NCBI GenBank assembly: GCA_041393495.1
Contig: JAWKKA010000004.1
Span: forward strand, 1 to 64,000
DNA: 64,000 nt
Source: RHKX01 sp041393495
GTDB lineage: Bacteria > Actinomycetota > Thermoleophilia > Solirubrobacterales > 70-9
Direction: 5' to 3'
The translations under genes and the position numbers were made by a program. The notes beneath the pieces are model-generated. The model saw only the letters and a list, made by a program, of their open reading frames with translations. It did no database searches and was not told the DNA's origin. This document shows positions 28,127 to 36,379 of the stretch, in pieces. Numbering within the stretch: position 1 is the stretch's first letter; each line of letters starts with the position of its first letter.

Positions 28127-29481
28127 TGCCGCTCCCGCTCGAGCAGGGCCACGCATTCGATGTGCGGAGTCTGGGGGAACATGTCGACGGGGCGCACCCG
28201 GGTGAGCCTATAGCCGGCGTCGACCATCTGGCGCGCGTTCGGGGCGAGCGTCGTCGGGTTGCAGGAGACGTAGACGATCCGGTCGGCCCCGCACTCGAGG
28301 ACGCGGCGGACGATCTTCGCCGAAAGCCCGGCGCGGGGCGGATCGACGACGACGACGTCGGGGTTGCCCGCCTCCTCGAGCAGCGGCCGGATGCCGAGCC
28401 GCGCGTCGGCGTGGCGGAAGCGGGCGTTGCCGATCCCGTTCAGCTCCGCGTTGGCCTCGGCGTCGACGATCGCCTCGGGAACGGTCTCGAGCCCCCAGAC
28501 CTCGCCGGCGTCGGCGGCCATCGTCAGGCCGATCGTCCCGATTCCGCAGTAGAGGTCGAACAGCCGCTCGCCGCCCGAGAGGCCGGCGTACTCGCGGGCG
28601 ATGCCGTACAGCGACTCGGCGGTCTCGGTGTTCGTCTGCAGGAAGGCGCCGGGCGAGATCCTCAGCTCGAGCGGGCCGATGCGCTCGCGGAGGAACTCCT
28701 CACCGAGCACGCCGGTGACGCCGGCGGTGTCGCCGCTCGGTCCGGCGATGACCGTGTGGAGATCGACCGGGGGCCGCGGGATCGACGCGGCGGCGGTGAC
28801 GAGGCGGGTCTGGACCTGTCCGGTCCGCCGCCCGTCACGGACGATCAGGTTGCGGAGCTGGCCCGCGCCATCCGCGCCTGCTGCGTGCAACCCCTCCTCG
28901 CGAGCCCACTCGCGGACCGCGTTGCGGGCGTCGTTGTTGCACTCGGAGGCGAGCAGGCAGTCGTCGACGTCGACGACCCGGTCCCAACGGCCGCGGGCAT
29001 GAAGGCCGAGCACCGGGTCGCCGGACGGGTCGTCCGCCGCCGCGGCGCCGAACGAGTACTCGAGCTTGTTGCGGTAGCGCCACTGCTCGACGGCCGCGAC
29101 GATCGGCTCGATCCCGACCGTGGCGAACGAGCCGAGCCGTTCGAGCGCCTCGGCGACGTGGCCCTGCTTCTCGGCGAGCTGGCGCTCGTAGGGGAGCCCC
29201 TGCCAGGCGGCGCCGGGACAGGGCTCGCCGCCGTGGACGCAGCGGTCGCCGATCCGCTCCGGCCCGGGCTCGAGGAGCTCGAGGACCGACCCCTCCGCCC
29301 ACGACTTCTTCGCCTTGCCGACGCGGACGCGGACCCGGTCGCCGGGCAGGCCGCCCGGGACGAAGACGACGAATCCCTCGTCGGCCCGCGCGACGCCGCG
29401 CCCGCCCTGCGCGAGGGAGTCGATCCTGAGATCGAGCTCGGCTCCGCGCCGCGGCCTGCTTCGTCCCGCCGGGGCGCTCAG
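28123..29481 (-). CDS. TrmA/RumA-type uracil-C5 RNA methyltransferase, probable CTG start
   Basis: A 452-aa SAM-dependent m5U methyltransferase of 23S rRNA or tRNA. The N-terminal TRAM domain begins LDLRIDSLAQGGRGVARADE; the SAM fold is LFDLYCGIGTIGLTMA with VVVDPPRAG, and VSCNPTTLAPN carries the catalytic Cys. The iron-sulfur loop reads CVHGGEPCPGAAWQ, so the third expected Cys is Ala. No ATG, GTG or TTG exists in frame before the SAM part (first GTG at 29013, which would remove the TRAM domain), so the CTG at 29481, overlapping the upstream stop as CTGA, is the likely start. Confidence 0.85.
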   Translation of the reverse strand: MSAPAGRSRPRRGAELDLRIDSLAQGGRGVARADEGFVVFVPGGLPGDRVRVRVGKAKKSWAEGSVLELLEPGPERIGDRCVHGGEPCPGAAWQGLPYERQLAEKQGHVAEALERLGSFATVGIEPIVAAVEQWRYRNKLEYSFGAAAADDPSGDPVLGLHARGRWDRVVDVDDCLLASECNNDARNAVREWAREEGLHAAGADGAGQLRNLIVRDGRRTGQVQTRLVTAAASIPRPPVDLHTVIAGPSGDTAGVTGVLGEEFLRERIGPLELRISPGAFLQTNTETAESLYGIAREYAGLSGGERLFDLYCGIGTIGLTMAADAGEVWGLETVPEAIVDAEANAELNGIGNARFRHADARLGIRPLLEEAGNPDVVVVDPPRAGLSAKIVRRVLECGADRIVYVSCNPTTLAPNARQMVDAGYRLTRVRPVDMFPQTPHIECVALLERERH

Positions 29482-30107
29482 GCGAGCGCCTTGTCGATCT
29501 TGTCGAGGATGCTCTTGCGGCCCTTGCCGTTCTTCTCGTGCGTGCGCACCTTGCGCAGCTCCGGCTTGCTCAGCTCACCGAGGCGGCGGCCGATCTGCGC
29601 GGCCGTGAGCTCGTCGTAGCCCGTGATCGGGAAGCTCGGCGGGACGCCGGCGCGGCGGCGGGCGGCGTCGGCACGGGCGAGCGGCTCGTCGGCGGCGTCG
29701 CGGGCGCCGCGCGCAGCCTTGCCGGCGGCGACCTTGACCTGGCGCCGTGCCTTCGTCGTCTCCTTCTCGACGCGCCTGCGCGCCTTCGTCGAGCGGCGCT
29801 GCGCCTCCCGCGACCGCTTGTCGAGCTCCTTGCGGGCCTGCTCGAGCAGCGACTCGAGCTCCTTGACGAGTTGCTTGGACTCCTTGCGGCCCCGCGTGAC
29901 GAGCTTCGACACGAGGTCATTGGCGTCGCGTTGGGTCATCCGGCCGCGCTCGACGGCATCGTCGACGACCTCCTGGATGCGCTCGCGCGAGAGCGTGACG
30001 CTGCGCTCGAGCGCGCTGCGGAACTCCTCGACGCTCTTGTCCGGGCGGCCTGCCGAGCGGCCGGCCTTCGGACGGCGGGTGGTCTTCTTGCGCGTGGTGG
30101 TGGCCAT
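29478..30107 (-). CDS. Basic coiled-coil protein with a conserved C-terminal helical domain
   Basis: A 209-aa protein, unusually Lys/Arg-rich for this genome. The N-terminus (MATTTRKKTTRRPKAGRS) resembles a histone-like tail; residues ~40-140 form a helical, phasin-like coiled coil (SVTLSRERIQEVVDDAVERG, then KQLVKELESLLEQARKELDK), and residues ~160-209 (GYDELTAAQIGRRLGELSKP) look like a small helical domain seen repeatedly in actinobacterial proteins. It could bind DNA, RNA or storage granules; I cannot say which. The ATG at 30107 is chosen over an upstream start that has no conservation. Its stop overlaps the next gene by 4 nt. Confidence 0.75.
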   Translation of the reverse strand: MATTTRKKTTRRPKAGRSAGRPDKSVEEFRSALERSVTLSRERIQEVVDDAVERGRMTQRDANDLVSKLVTRGRKESKQLVKELESLLEQARKELDKRSREAQRRSTKARRRVEKETTKARRQVKVAAGKAARGARDAADEPLARADAARRRAGVPPSFPITGYDELTAAQIGRRLGELSKPELRKVRTHEKNGKGRKSILDKIDKALA

Positions 30108-30181
30108 GGGTCTGCCCTTCGTCGCTGCCGTTTGATCGCGAGGACTATCGCATCGTGGCGCAGGATCGGCTTCCGGGTCGA

Positions 30182-31033
30182 CTACGGGGCCGCGGCGGGC
30201 CCCCCTACGGTCCGAAACAGCGCCTCGACCGGGGCGTGGTCGGAGAGGCGGATCGGCAGGGCCGGCCGGCTCGGGCGTGCGGTCGGGTCGGCGACCTCGC
30301 GGCGCTCCGGCGGCCACTGACAAGCCGGCTCGGCGATCTCGAGGCCGGCGGCGAGCAGGTGGTCGATGATGCGTTCACCGGTCGGCGCCCGCAGGCCGTG
30401 CTCGGCTTCGATGCGGGTGAAGACCCGCCCGCTGAGCGCCGGGCGGAGGTTGAAGTCGCCGCCGAGGATCAACGGCGTTCCCCGGGCCCACTCGGCGGCG
30501 GCGCGGGCCGCCGCGGGCAGCTCACGCTCGGCCTGCGCGCGCTCGGCGCTCGCGTGCAGGTTGGCGATGCAGAGGTCGGCCCCGAGCCGGGTGAACGCCA
30601 TCGCTCGCCGCTCGGGCCTGGTCGCGAGCCGGAGGCTGCGGCGCTCGGTGATCGCTGCGGCACGGCGGACCAGCGTCAGGTTCGAGCCGCCCTCCCAGGA
30701 GGCGATCAGGTCGGGGTTGCGGTCGGCGATCGATGCCTGCAGGCGACCGAGCAGGGGGAGGTTGCGGCTCGTCGGCACGAGGTGGGCATCTGCGTCGCAG
30801 GCCGTCGCGAGCCGCTCGGCCCAGCGCGGCGGGCATTCCTGAAGCAGCAGGACATCCCAGCCCGCTCCGGCGATGACCGACTCGAAGGCAGCCCGCAGGT
30901 CGGTGTTGACCTGTGCGTGTCGGGGGCCGCGCTCGGTGGTACGGAGCAGCCGCGAGCGCCAGGTCGAGAGCTCCGGCTCGGGCGGATGGTCGCGGCCGTG
31001 GAACAGGTTCCAGCTCAGGGCGCGAACCTCCAT
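30182..31033 (-). CDS. Cytoplasmic endonuclease/exonuclease/phosphatase-family protein
   Basis: A 283-aa EEP-fold protein without signal peptide. Catalytic landmarks in order: LSWNLFHGRD (Asn), DVLLLQECPP (metal Glu), CIANLHASAERA (His), ILGGDFNLRP (Asp and Asn), IDHLLAAG (Asp-His) and RLSDHAPVEALF (final Asp-His). This is the full set, so it should be an active metal-dependent phosphodiesterase or nuclease of unknown target. It is divergent from argF. Confidence 0.87.
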   Translation of the reverse strand: MEVRALSWNLFHGRDHPPEPELSTWRSRLLRTTERGPRHAQVNTDLRAAFESVIAGAGWDVLLLQECPPRWAERLATACDADAHLVPTSRNLPLLGRLQASIADRNPDLIASWEGGSNLTLVRRAAAITERRSLRLATRPERRAMAFTRLGADLCIANLHASAERAQAERELPAAARAAAEWARGTPLILGGDFNLRPALSGRVFTRIEAEHGLRAPTGERIIDHLLAAGLEIAEPACQWPPERREVADPTARPSRPALPIRLSDHAPVEALFRTVGGPAAAP

Positions 31034-31190
31034 CGGCGCGATTATCGACGCGCGTCCGGCGCCATCCGCCCGCCGGCATCGCTGCCCACGCGATCGAGCC
31101 CGGGGCCCAGGCAGCCCGAGCGCCGTTCGCCGGATTCGCCCGGCGCGCGACTGCGTCCGGCGCCCGGCGCGGGTAACGTGCCGCGCCTCG

Positions 31191-32075
31191 ATGAGCGGTA
31201 GGGGAGACATCGACTTCATCACCGGGACCGAGGTCGCCGACCGGCTCGGCGCGCTGCTCGAGCGGGCGGCGGAGCTCAAGGCCGGACGACCGGCCGCCGG
31301 TGCGGGAGCGCTCGCCGGGCGGTCGGTCGCGCTGATCTTCGAGCAGCCCTCGACGCGGACGCGGGTCTCCTTCGAGGTCGGGATCGCCGAGCTCGGCGGC
31401 ACCCCGGTCGTATTGCGCAGCGACGAGCTCCAGCTCAGCCGCGGCGAGTCGGTCGGCGACGTCGGCCGGGTCATGTCCCGCTACGTGCACGCGATCGCGA
31501 TCCGCAGCGGCTCGCACGAACGGCTCACCGACCTCGCCGCCGCCGCGGAGGTGCCGGTGATCAACATGCTCACTCCCGAGCACCACCCCTGCCAGGCGCT
31601 CGCCGACCTGCAGACGCTGCGCGAGCGCTTCGGCTCGCTCGCGGGCCTCCGCGTCGCCTTCGTCGGCGACGGCAACAACGTCGCCCGCTCGCTCGCCCTG
31701 CTCGGCTCGCGGGCCGGCCTCGAGGTCGTCGTCTGCTCGCCGACCGGGCTCGAGCTCGAGCCCGGCGTCGGCGCCGAGCTCGTCGCCGACCCCCGCGAGG
31801 CCGTCGCCGGCGCCGACGCGATCTACACCGACGTCTGGATCAGCATGGGCGACGAGGACGATGTGGCCAAGCGCGCAGCCCTCGCCCCCTACCGCGTCGA
31901 CGACGCCCTCCTCGCCCAGGCGTCCGACCGCGCGGTCGTCCTCCACTGCCTGCCCGCCCACCCCGGCGAGGAGATCACCGCCGAGGTCCTCTACGGCCCC
32001 CGCTCGGCCGTCCTCGACCAGGCCGAGAACCGGCTCCACGCCCAGAAGGCCCTGCTGGAGCTGCTGATCGGCTAA
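31191..32075 (+). CDS. argF: Ornithine carbamoyltransferase
   Basis: A 294-aa OTCase that makes citrulline from carbamoyl phosphate and ornithine in arginine synthesis. EQPSTRTRVSFEVG is the carbamoyl-phosphate site, HPCQALADLQT and VGDGNNVARSL follow, and the ornithine-binding HCLPAHPGEEI completes the set. ATG at 31191 has no Shine-Dalgarno sequence; TAACGT ends 11 nt upstream. The rest of the arginine operon is not in the window. Its TAA overlaps the TAG of the convergent pseudogene (CTAA, 32072-32075). Confidence 0.95.
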   Translation: MSGRGDIDFITGTEVADRLGALLERAAELKAGRPAAGAGALAGRSVALIFEQPSTRTRVSFEVGIAELGGTPVVLRSDELQLSRGESVGDVGRVMSRYVHAIAIRSGSHERLTDLAAAAEVPVINMLTPEHHPCQALADLQTLRERFGSLAGLRVAFVGDGNNVARSLALLGSRAGLEVVVCSPTGLELEPGVGAELVADPREAVAGADAIYTDVWISMGDEDDVAKRAALAPYRVDDALLAQASDRAVVLHCLPAHPGEEITAEVLYGPRSAVLDQAENRLHAQKALLELLIG

Positions 32076-32487
32076 CCCGCCGCCGCCCGCTTCCGCAACG
32101 GCCCGTCGAGCCACTCCGGACACTCGATCCCCGCGTACTCCTGGATCGGAGGCAGGTCGAGCGAGTCGAGCCAGAGCGCCTCGATCTCGTCGATCGACCT
32201 GCCATGGTTAGACGTTGATCGAGAACGTCAGTGTCCCTCCTGCTGGTAGGTACGCCGCCGTTCGCGATTCTTCTCGCTCCACGCCGGTCCCTTGCCGACC
32301 CCGCCCGAGCCAGATTCGCGGCGCGTTGTCCGGGCGTGAGTTCGATGGCACTTGTCCGGATGCTCACCGAGGAGATGGAGACGCCGAGGGTCCCAGCGAT
32401 GCGTCGCACCGGCATGCCCTCTCTTCGCGGCCACCGAGCTTCGTGGAACTCGGAAGTGAGTCCGGGGGGTCGAGGTGGCGCGAACAT
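32072..32487 (-). pseudogene. Broken gene for a helix-turn-helix protein
   Basis: The N-terminal part (ATG at 32487) reads RREGMPVRRIAGTLGVSISS and then SVSIRTSAIELTPGQ, a helix-turn-helix region known from actinobacterial proteins. The frame then fails; a +1 frame continues with GPAWSEKNRERRRTYQQEGH and stops. Nearer argF, another frame reads IDEIEALWLDSLDLPPIQEY and GIECPEWLDGPLRKR before a TAG at 32072, a C-terminal tail seen in the same kind of protein. Frame shifts and an internal loss are needed to join the pieces, so it is not functional. Confidence 0.6.
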
Positions 32488-32558
32488 GCGTTCGATAGTA
32501 CGGCCTCTGCCCGGACGTACCAACCAGCCGGTTGCCACCACCTAGACTGCGCATTCGC

Positions 32559-32630
32559 GGCCCCGTCGTCTAGTGGTGAAGACTCCGGATTTTCGATCCG
32601 GGAACGGGAGTTCGATTCTCCCCGGGGCTA
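32559..32630 (+). tRNA. tRNA-Glu (anticodon TTC)
   Basis: A full cloverleaf: acceptor GGCCCCG with CGGGGCT, D-arm GTC/GAC around TAGTGGTGAA, anticodon arm CCGGA-TTTTCGA-TCCGG with anticodon TTC, T-arm GGGAG-TTCGATT-CTCCC, discriminator A. No CCA is encoded. TAGACT at 32543-32548 is a likely -10 box. lgt starts only 13 nt after its 3' end. Confidence 0.95.
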
Positions 32631-32643
32631 TCCAGACCCGCCC

Positions 32644-33414
32644 ATGTACCCAGAGATCAACATCGGCCCGATCACGCTGCAGACGTTCGGGCTGATGTTC
32701 GGGCTCGGGTTCATCGCCGCCGGCCTCGTCGTCGGGCGGCGCTTCCGGGAGCTCGGCAAGCCGGCCGACTGGGCCTACGAGATGGCGTTCGCGGCGCTCG
32801 TCGGCGGGCTGGTCGGCTCGCGCGTCTACTACCTGATCGAGAACTGGAGCGACGTCAACGACGACCTGATCGGAAACCTGTTCAGCGGCTCGGGGCTGGT
32901 CTGGTACGGGGGCGCGATCGGTGGCGCCCTGGCCGTCCTCGGCTGGGCGTGGTGGCGCGGGATCCTCTCGCTGATGCTCGCCGATGTCGCCGCCGTGCCG
33001 CTGATGATCGGCTACGCGATCGGCCGGGTCGGCTGCCAGCTTTCCGGCGACGGCGATTACGGCCGTGCCTGGGACGGGCCGTGGGCGATGGCCTATCCGG
33101 ACGGGACCGTGCCGACCGACACGCCGGTTCACCCGACGCCCGTCTACGAGACGCTGTTCATGGGCCTGGCGGCACTCGTGCTCTGGCGGCTTCGCGACCG
33201 GTTCCGGCCCGGGATCCTGTTCGCCCTCTACCTGATCGTCGCCGGCTTCGAGCGGTTCATGATCGAGTTCGTGCGCCGCAACGCCGATGCCGCGCTCGGG
33301 CTGACGCAGGCACAGATCACGAGCGTCGCGATGGTCGCCGTCGGCGCGATCTGGATCGCGGTCGTCGCGGGCCGCGGCCAGCTCCACACGCCGACGCCGC
33401 CGCGGTTCGCCTGA
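32644..33414 (+). CDS. lgt: Prolipoprotein diacylglyceryl transferase
   Basis: A 256-aa membrane enzyme moving diacylglycerol from phosphatidylglycerol to the lipobox Cys of exported lipoproteins. About seven helices; the signature region is YAIGRVGCQLSGDGDYGRA, and VHPTPVYETL follows with the conserved His. MYPEINIGPITLQTFGLMFG is a typical start. There is no Shine-Dalgarno sequence and the gap to tRNA-Glu is 13 nt, so the gene probably shares the tRNA promoter. The lipoprotein at 9262 would be a substrate. Confidence 0.93.
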   Translation: MYPEINIGPITLQTFGLMFGLGFIAAGLVVGRRFRELGKPADWAYEMAFAALVGGLVGSRVYYLIENWSDVNDDLIGNLFSGSGLVWYGGAIGGALAVLGWAWWRGILSLMLADVAAVPLMIGYAIGRVGCQLSGDGDYGRAWDGPWAMAYPDGTVPTDTPVHPTPVYETLFMGLAALVLWRLRDRFRPGILFALYLIVAGFERFMIEFVRRNADAALGLTQAQITSVAMVAVGAIWIAVVAGRGQLHTPTPPRFA

Positions 33415-33430
33415 GCCCCGCCGCCGCCGC

Positions 33431-34180
33431 TCAGCTCGACCGCGTCAGCCCGCCGTCGAGCGGGATCACCGCGCCGGTCAGGTACGCGGCCCGCTCCGAG
33501 CAGACGAACGCGACGAGGTCGCCGTACTCCTCCGGCCGCCCGAGCCGGCCCGCGGGCACGTCCTCGCGCGCCCGCTCCTCGGCCTGCTCCTCGGAGCCGT
33601 AGAGCGACCGCAGCCGCTCGGTCCCGAACCGGCCGGTGGCGATGGTGTTGGCGGTGATCCCGTCGGCTGCGACCTCGCGGGCCAGCGTCGCCAGGAACCC
33701 CGCCGCCGCCATCCGGTTCGCGTTCGAGAGGGCCAGGCCGGGAATCGGCTCGCGGATCGACGTCGAGGAGACGTTCACGATCCGCCCCCAGCCGCGCTTG
33801 CGCATCCCCGGCACGCAGGCGCGCGCGAGGATCAGCGGCGCGAGCACGAGCGACCGATACGCCTCCACCCACTCGTCGACATCGTGCTCGAGCGCACCGC
33901 CCGCGGGTGGGCCGCCGGTGTTGAGGACGAGTATCTCGACCGGCCCGAGCGCGTCGGCGACCCGCGCCGGCAGCCCCGCAACCGCGTCGGCGTCGCCGGT
34001 GTCGGCGGCAAGCGCGACGCTCCCGTCGATCGCCCTCGCGACCTCCGCGAGCGCATCGGCCGATCGGGCCGCCACGGCGACCCGGGCACCCTCCCGCGCG
34101 AGCGCCGCTGCGATCGCCTGCCCGAGCCCACGGCTCGCGCCGAGGACGAGCGCCACCCTGCCGTCGATCCCGAGGTCCAT
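33431..34180 (-). CDS. Short-chain dehydrogenase/reductase-family protein lacking the catalytic Tyr/Lys
   Basis: A 249-aa SDR. The cofactor fold is intact (VALVLGASRGLGQAIAAAL and LNTGGPPAGG), as are NVSSTSI and the C-terminal YLTGAVIPLDGGL. At the place of the catalytic YxxxK the sequence is LSNANRMAAAG: Ser for Tyr and Arg for Lys. A subfamily with this change exists among actinobacterial and proteobacterial SDRs, so it may do different chemistry or bind without catalysis. TAGGGT (34190-34195) lies 9 nt before the ATG. It converges on lgt with 16 nt between stops. Confidence 0.82.
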   Translation of the reverse strand: MDLGIDGRVALVLGASRGLGQAIAAALAREGARVAVAARSADALAEVARAIDGSVALAADTGDADAVAGLPARVADALGPVEILVLNTGGPPAGGALEHDVDEWVEAYRSLVLAPLILARACVPGMRKRGWGRIVNVSSTSIREPIPGLALSNANRMAAAGFLATLAREVAADGITANTIATGRFGTERLRSLYGSEEQAEERAREDVPAGRLGRPEEYGDLVAFVCSERAAYLTGAVIPLDGGLTRSS

Positions 34181-34189
34181 CGCCGGCCG

Positions 34190-34195
34190 ACCCTA
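34190..34195 (-). promoter_or_regulatory. -10 box of the SDR gene
   Basis: TAGGGT on the minus strand, 9 nt before the ATG at 34180; no Shine-Dalgarno sequence. Confidence 0.45.
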
Positions 34196-34221
34196 GCGAC
34201 CTTCGGTACCTTCACTGCCCC

Positions 34222-34263
34222 GGGCGGTTAGCTCAGCTGGGAGAGCGCCTGCCTTACAAGCAC
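34222..34263 (+). pseudogene. 5' half of a tRNA-Val (anticodon TAC)
   Basis: GGGCGGT-TA-GCTCAGCTGGGAGAGC-G-CCTGC-CTTACAA-GCA is the acceptor 5' strand, D-arm and anticodon loop of a tRNA-Val(TAC). After GCA the expected GG of the anticodon stem and the whole variable, T-arm and acceptor 3' part are missing; no TTCGA T-loop with a matching acceptor strand follows within the next kilobase. TACCTT (34207-34212) upstream is a remaining -10 box. Truncation at a tRNA is a common scar of integration or deletion. Confidence 0.72.
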
Positions 34264-35816
34264 GGGGACGGACTTGCCGATAGGGCCGAGATCGGCTTGT
34301 TTATGCGGGCTCCCTCAGGCCGTCACCGGGACGACCACCGGCGACGGCCAGCCGCCTCCGTCGACGCGCCCCGTGAGGACGGGCGTGACGCGGCCGGCGT
34401 CGCCCACCGAGGGGCGCAGCGGTGGCCGCGGTGGGTAGGTCCTGCCGTCAACGGGTCGCTGACGCCCGCAACGTCCTCTTCACCTGCCGTTCGGTCAGCA
34501 CGCGATCCCTGTTGTGCGACTGCGGTCGTCAACATCGGGCACGCGCGCCGCTGTCGGCGGGCTGCCGCTGGCGCGGCGCGCCCTTCAGAATCGAGTCGGC
34601 GGTAGCTAGAGGATGGTCGCCGGCCCGAACGCCTGCATTGAGCTCTTCGCGACACGTTCCTGACCTGTCCCTGGGTCTGCCGATCGACCCCGCCACCCGC
34701 CGATCTCGACCTGCCTTCTTCGAGTCGCCGCTCGAGCGGCAGTCCGAGTCCGCCGCGCCGGGGCAGCGATGCGCGGAGCGGCACGGCCGCCAATCGCGCT
34801 CAGGTGGCTCGCGACCCATCTCCACCATCCTCGACGTCGCCTCGTGCGCAACGCTGCCCGTGGATCCGTGCCGGCTTGTCGGGGCGGGTTCGAACTTCCT
34901 GGATTCGGCTGGTCGCCTCGGACGGGCGGCAGCCGACGAGGAGCACAGAGGGCTCGACCGCCTTCGCCCGGCGCCTGCCCGCGGCATCGGCGGCCGATCA
35001 GTGCGCCGCGGCTCGAACGCTCAGCGTCGGGACGACCACGCTCAGCGCGGCGGTCGGTGCCGCCCTCGGCTCGGCCGCCCGCGCGTCGCCGCCGCCGGGG
35101 CGGTTGGATCGGACGATCGTCGACCGGTCTGGACCGCGGCCGGCGCCGATTCGGACGCGGTCGGACGGCCGTGGCGGCGGCCGGCCAGCTCGCGAGGAGA
35201 CCAGACCGTCGTCGCTCGGCTCGCTGCGACGTGCCTGCGCCGGCCTCGCCGCGATCCTGTGCTCGTGATCCCGGCCCGCGCCGCCGGACAAACGCCGGTC
35301 CCGCGCGGGCCAACACGGCCTCTCGCGAGGCACCAGGCCAGCGGACCGACCGCGACGCAGTGGCGGCCGGGATGGTCCGCGCGGCTCCGACGACGGAACC
35401 GGGACGGCGACGAGAGCTCGGCAGTGCTGTCGGCCGAGACCGGCGAGCACGATCGACGTCGCGGCGTTCGGTCGGGCCTCGTCACCGATGCGACCGGATC
35501 AGTCGTGGGCGACACCGGCGCAGGACGGCGACGACGTCGGCGGCGACACGGCGATGACGACGGCGGACGGTCCGGGGATCGCGTCTCGCACGAGGATCTC
35601 GACGGAGGCGCGACCGAGTGCGAGGACGAGAGTCCGGTCACGGTCGAGACCTCGTGCCCGGCGCCGCCGTCCGAGGCGACCCGAGATGGGACGGCGCGGC
35701 GGTCTGGAAGTCGACCTCACCGGTCGCCGATCGACGTTGACCGGGAGCACGCCGCCGACCACGGGGCCCGGCCATAGACTGGGCCCCGTGGCCAGCCGAG
35801 CGGAAGCCGGGACGCG
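34264..35816. other. 1.55-kb stretch with no supportable gene
   Basis: Open frames up to 451 codons occur on both strands, but none resembles a protein family, none has a ribosome binding site or conserved motif, and all are rich in Arg, Ser and Pro as expected of chance frames in GC-rich DNA. The first 60 bp contain GCCGAT...ATCGGC and ACAAGC...GCTTGT inverted repeats. A TAGACT (35775-35780) near the right end may be a promoter for the next gene. It is the only gap above 400 bp in the window and starts at the truncated tRNA-Val. Confidence 0.6.
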
Positions 35817-36197
35817 ATGAGCACCACCTGGCAGGTGGTGCTCTACGTGCACCTGCTGTCGATGGCCTTCTTCGTCGGGGGCCAGCTCGTCCTCGGCCTC
35901 GCCCTCGTCCCGGTCGAGCGGACCAACCCCGACCCCGAGCGGCTCCGCGCCGCGGCGCGCCGCTTCGGCATCGGCTCGGCGATCGCTCTCGTCGTCCTGC
36001 TCGCGACCGGGATCGCGATGGCGAGCCACTTCTCGCTCTGGGGCCTCGAGACGCTGCAGATCAAGCTCGTCCTGATCGCCGTGCTGATCGTCCTCACCGT
36101 CGTCCACCTGCGCTTTCCGAACGCCCACGCGCTGCAGGGGGTGATCCTGGTGATCACCCTCGCCATCGTCTGGCTCGGCCTCGACATCACGGTCTGA
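35817..36197 (+). CDS. Small four-helix membrane protein, CopD/DUF4149-like
   Basis: A 126-aa membrane protein with helices near residues 5-30 (VLYVHLLSMAFFVGGQLVLG), 50-68, 78-95 and 103-122. The first helix has the H-x7-GGQ pattern seen in copper-resistance D-like and related small haem or metal membrane proteins, but length is short for CopD and no copper genes are near. Start by ATG; TAGACT lies 36 nt upstream. Confidence 0.65.
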   Translation: MSTTWQVVLYVHLLSMAFFVGGQLVLGLALVPVERTNPDPERLRAAARRFGIGSAIALVVLLATGIAMASHFSLWGLETLQIKLVLIAVLIVLTVVHLRFPNAHALQGVILVITLAIVWLGLDITV

Positions 36198-36208
36198 CGC
36201 CGCGACGC

Positions 36209-36379
36209 TCAGTCGTCCGCGCCCCCCTTGCGACCGCCGATGCTCGCGGGCCGGTTCAGGTCGAGGGCGATCGCGAGGATCAGGGTCCCCGTCCAGCCGT
36301 TCACCGGGTCGAGGGTCAGGGGCTCGCTGCCGCCGACGAGGTTCGCGATGAACCAGATGACCAGCCAGGCGAGGGTCAC
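36209..36379 (-). CDS. 56-residue membrane peptide translationally coupled to the trehalose-synthase-like gene
   Basis: A short frame starting GTG at 36379, overlapping the preceding stop as GTGA, reads VTLAWLVIWFIANLVGG, then SEPLTLDPVNGWTGTLILAI and ALDLNRPASIGGRKGGADD. It has two hydrophobic helices and a charged tail. The 4-nt overlap is used by at least nine other gene pairs here, which supports real translation. I know no family for it. Confidence 0.6.
   Translation of the reverse strand: MTLAWLVIWFIANLVGGSEPLTLDPVNGWTGTLILAIALDLNRPASIGGRKGGADD

Noticed and set aside
34222..34400. tRNA-Val interrupted by a group I intron
   Set aside because: The break lies in the anticodon stem and not the loop, no P3/P7-like core was recognised, and no 3' half of the tRNA follows.
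34422..35777. 451-codon plus-strand frame in the gene-free stretch
   Set aside because: No recognisable domain, no ribosome binding site, and overlapping frames of similar length on the other strand; reported only as an open region.
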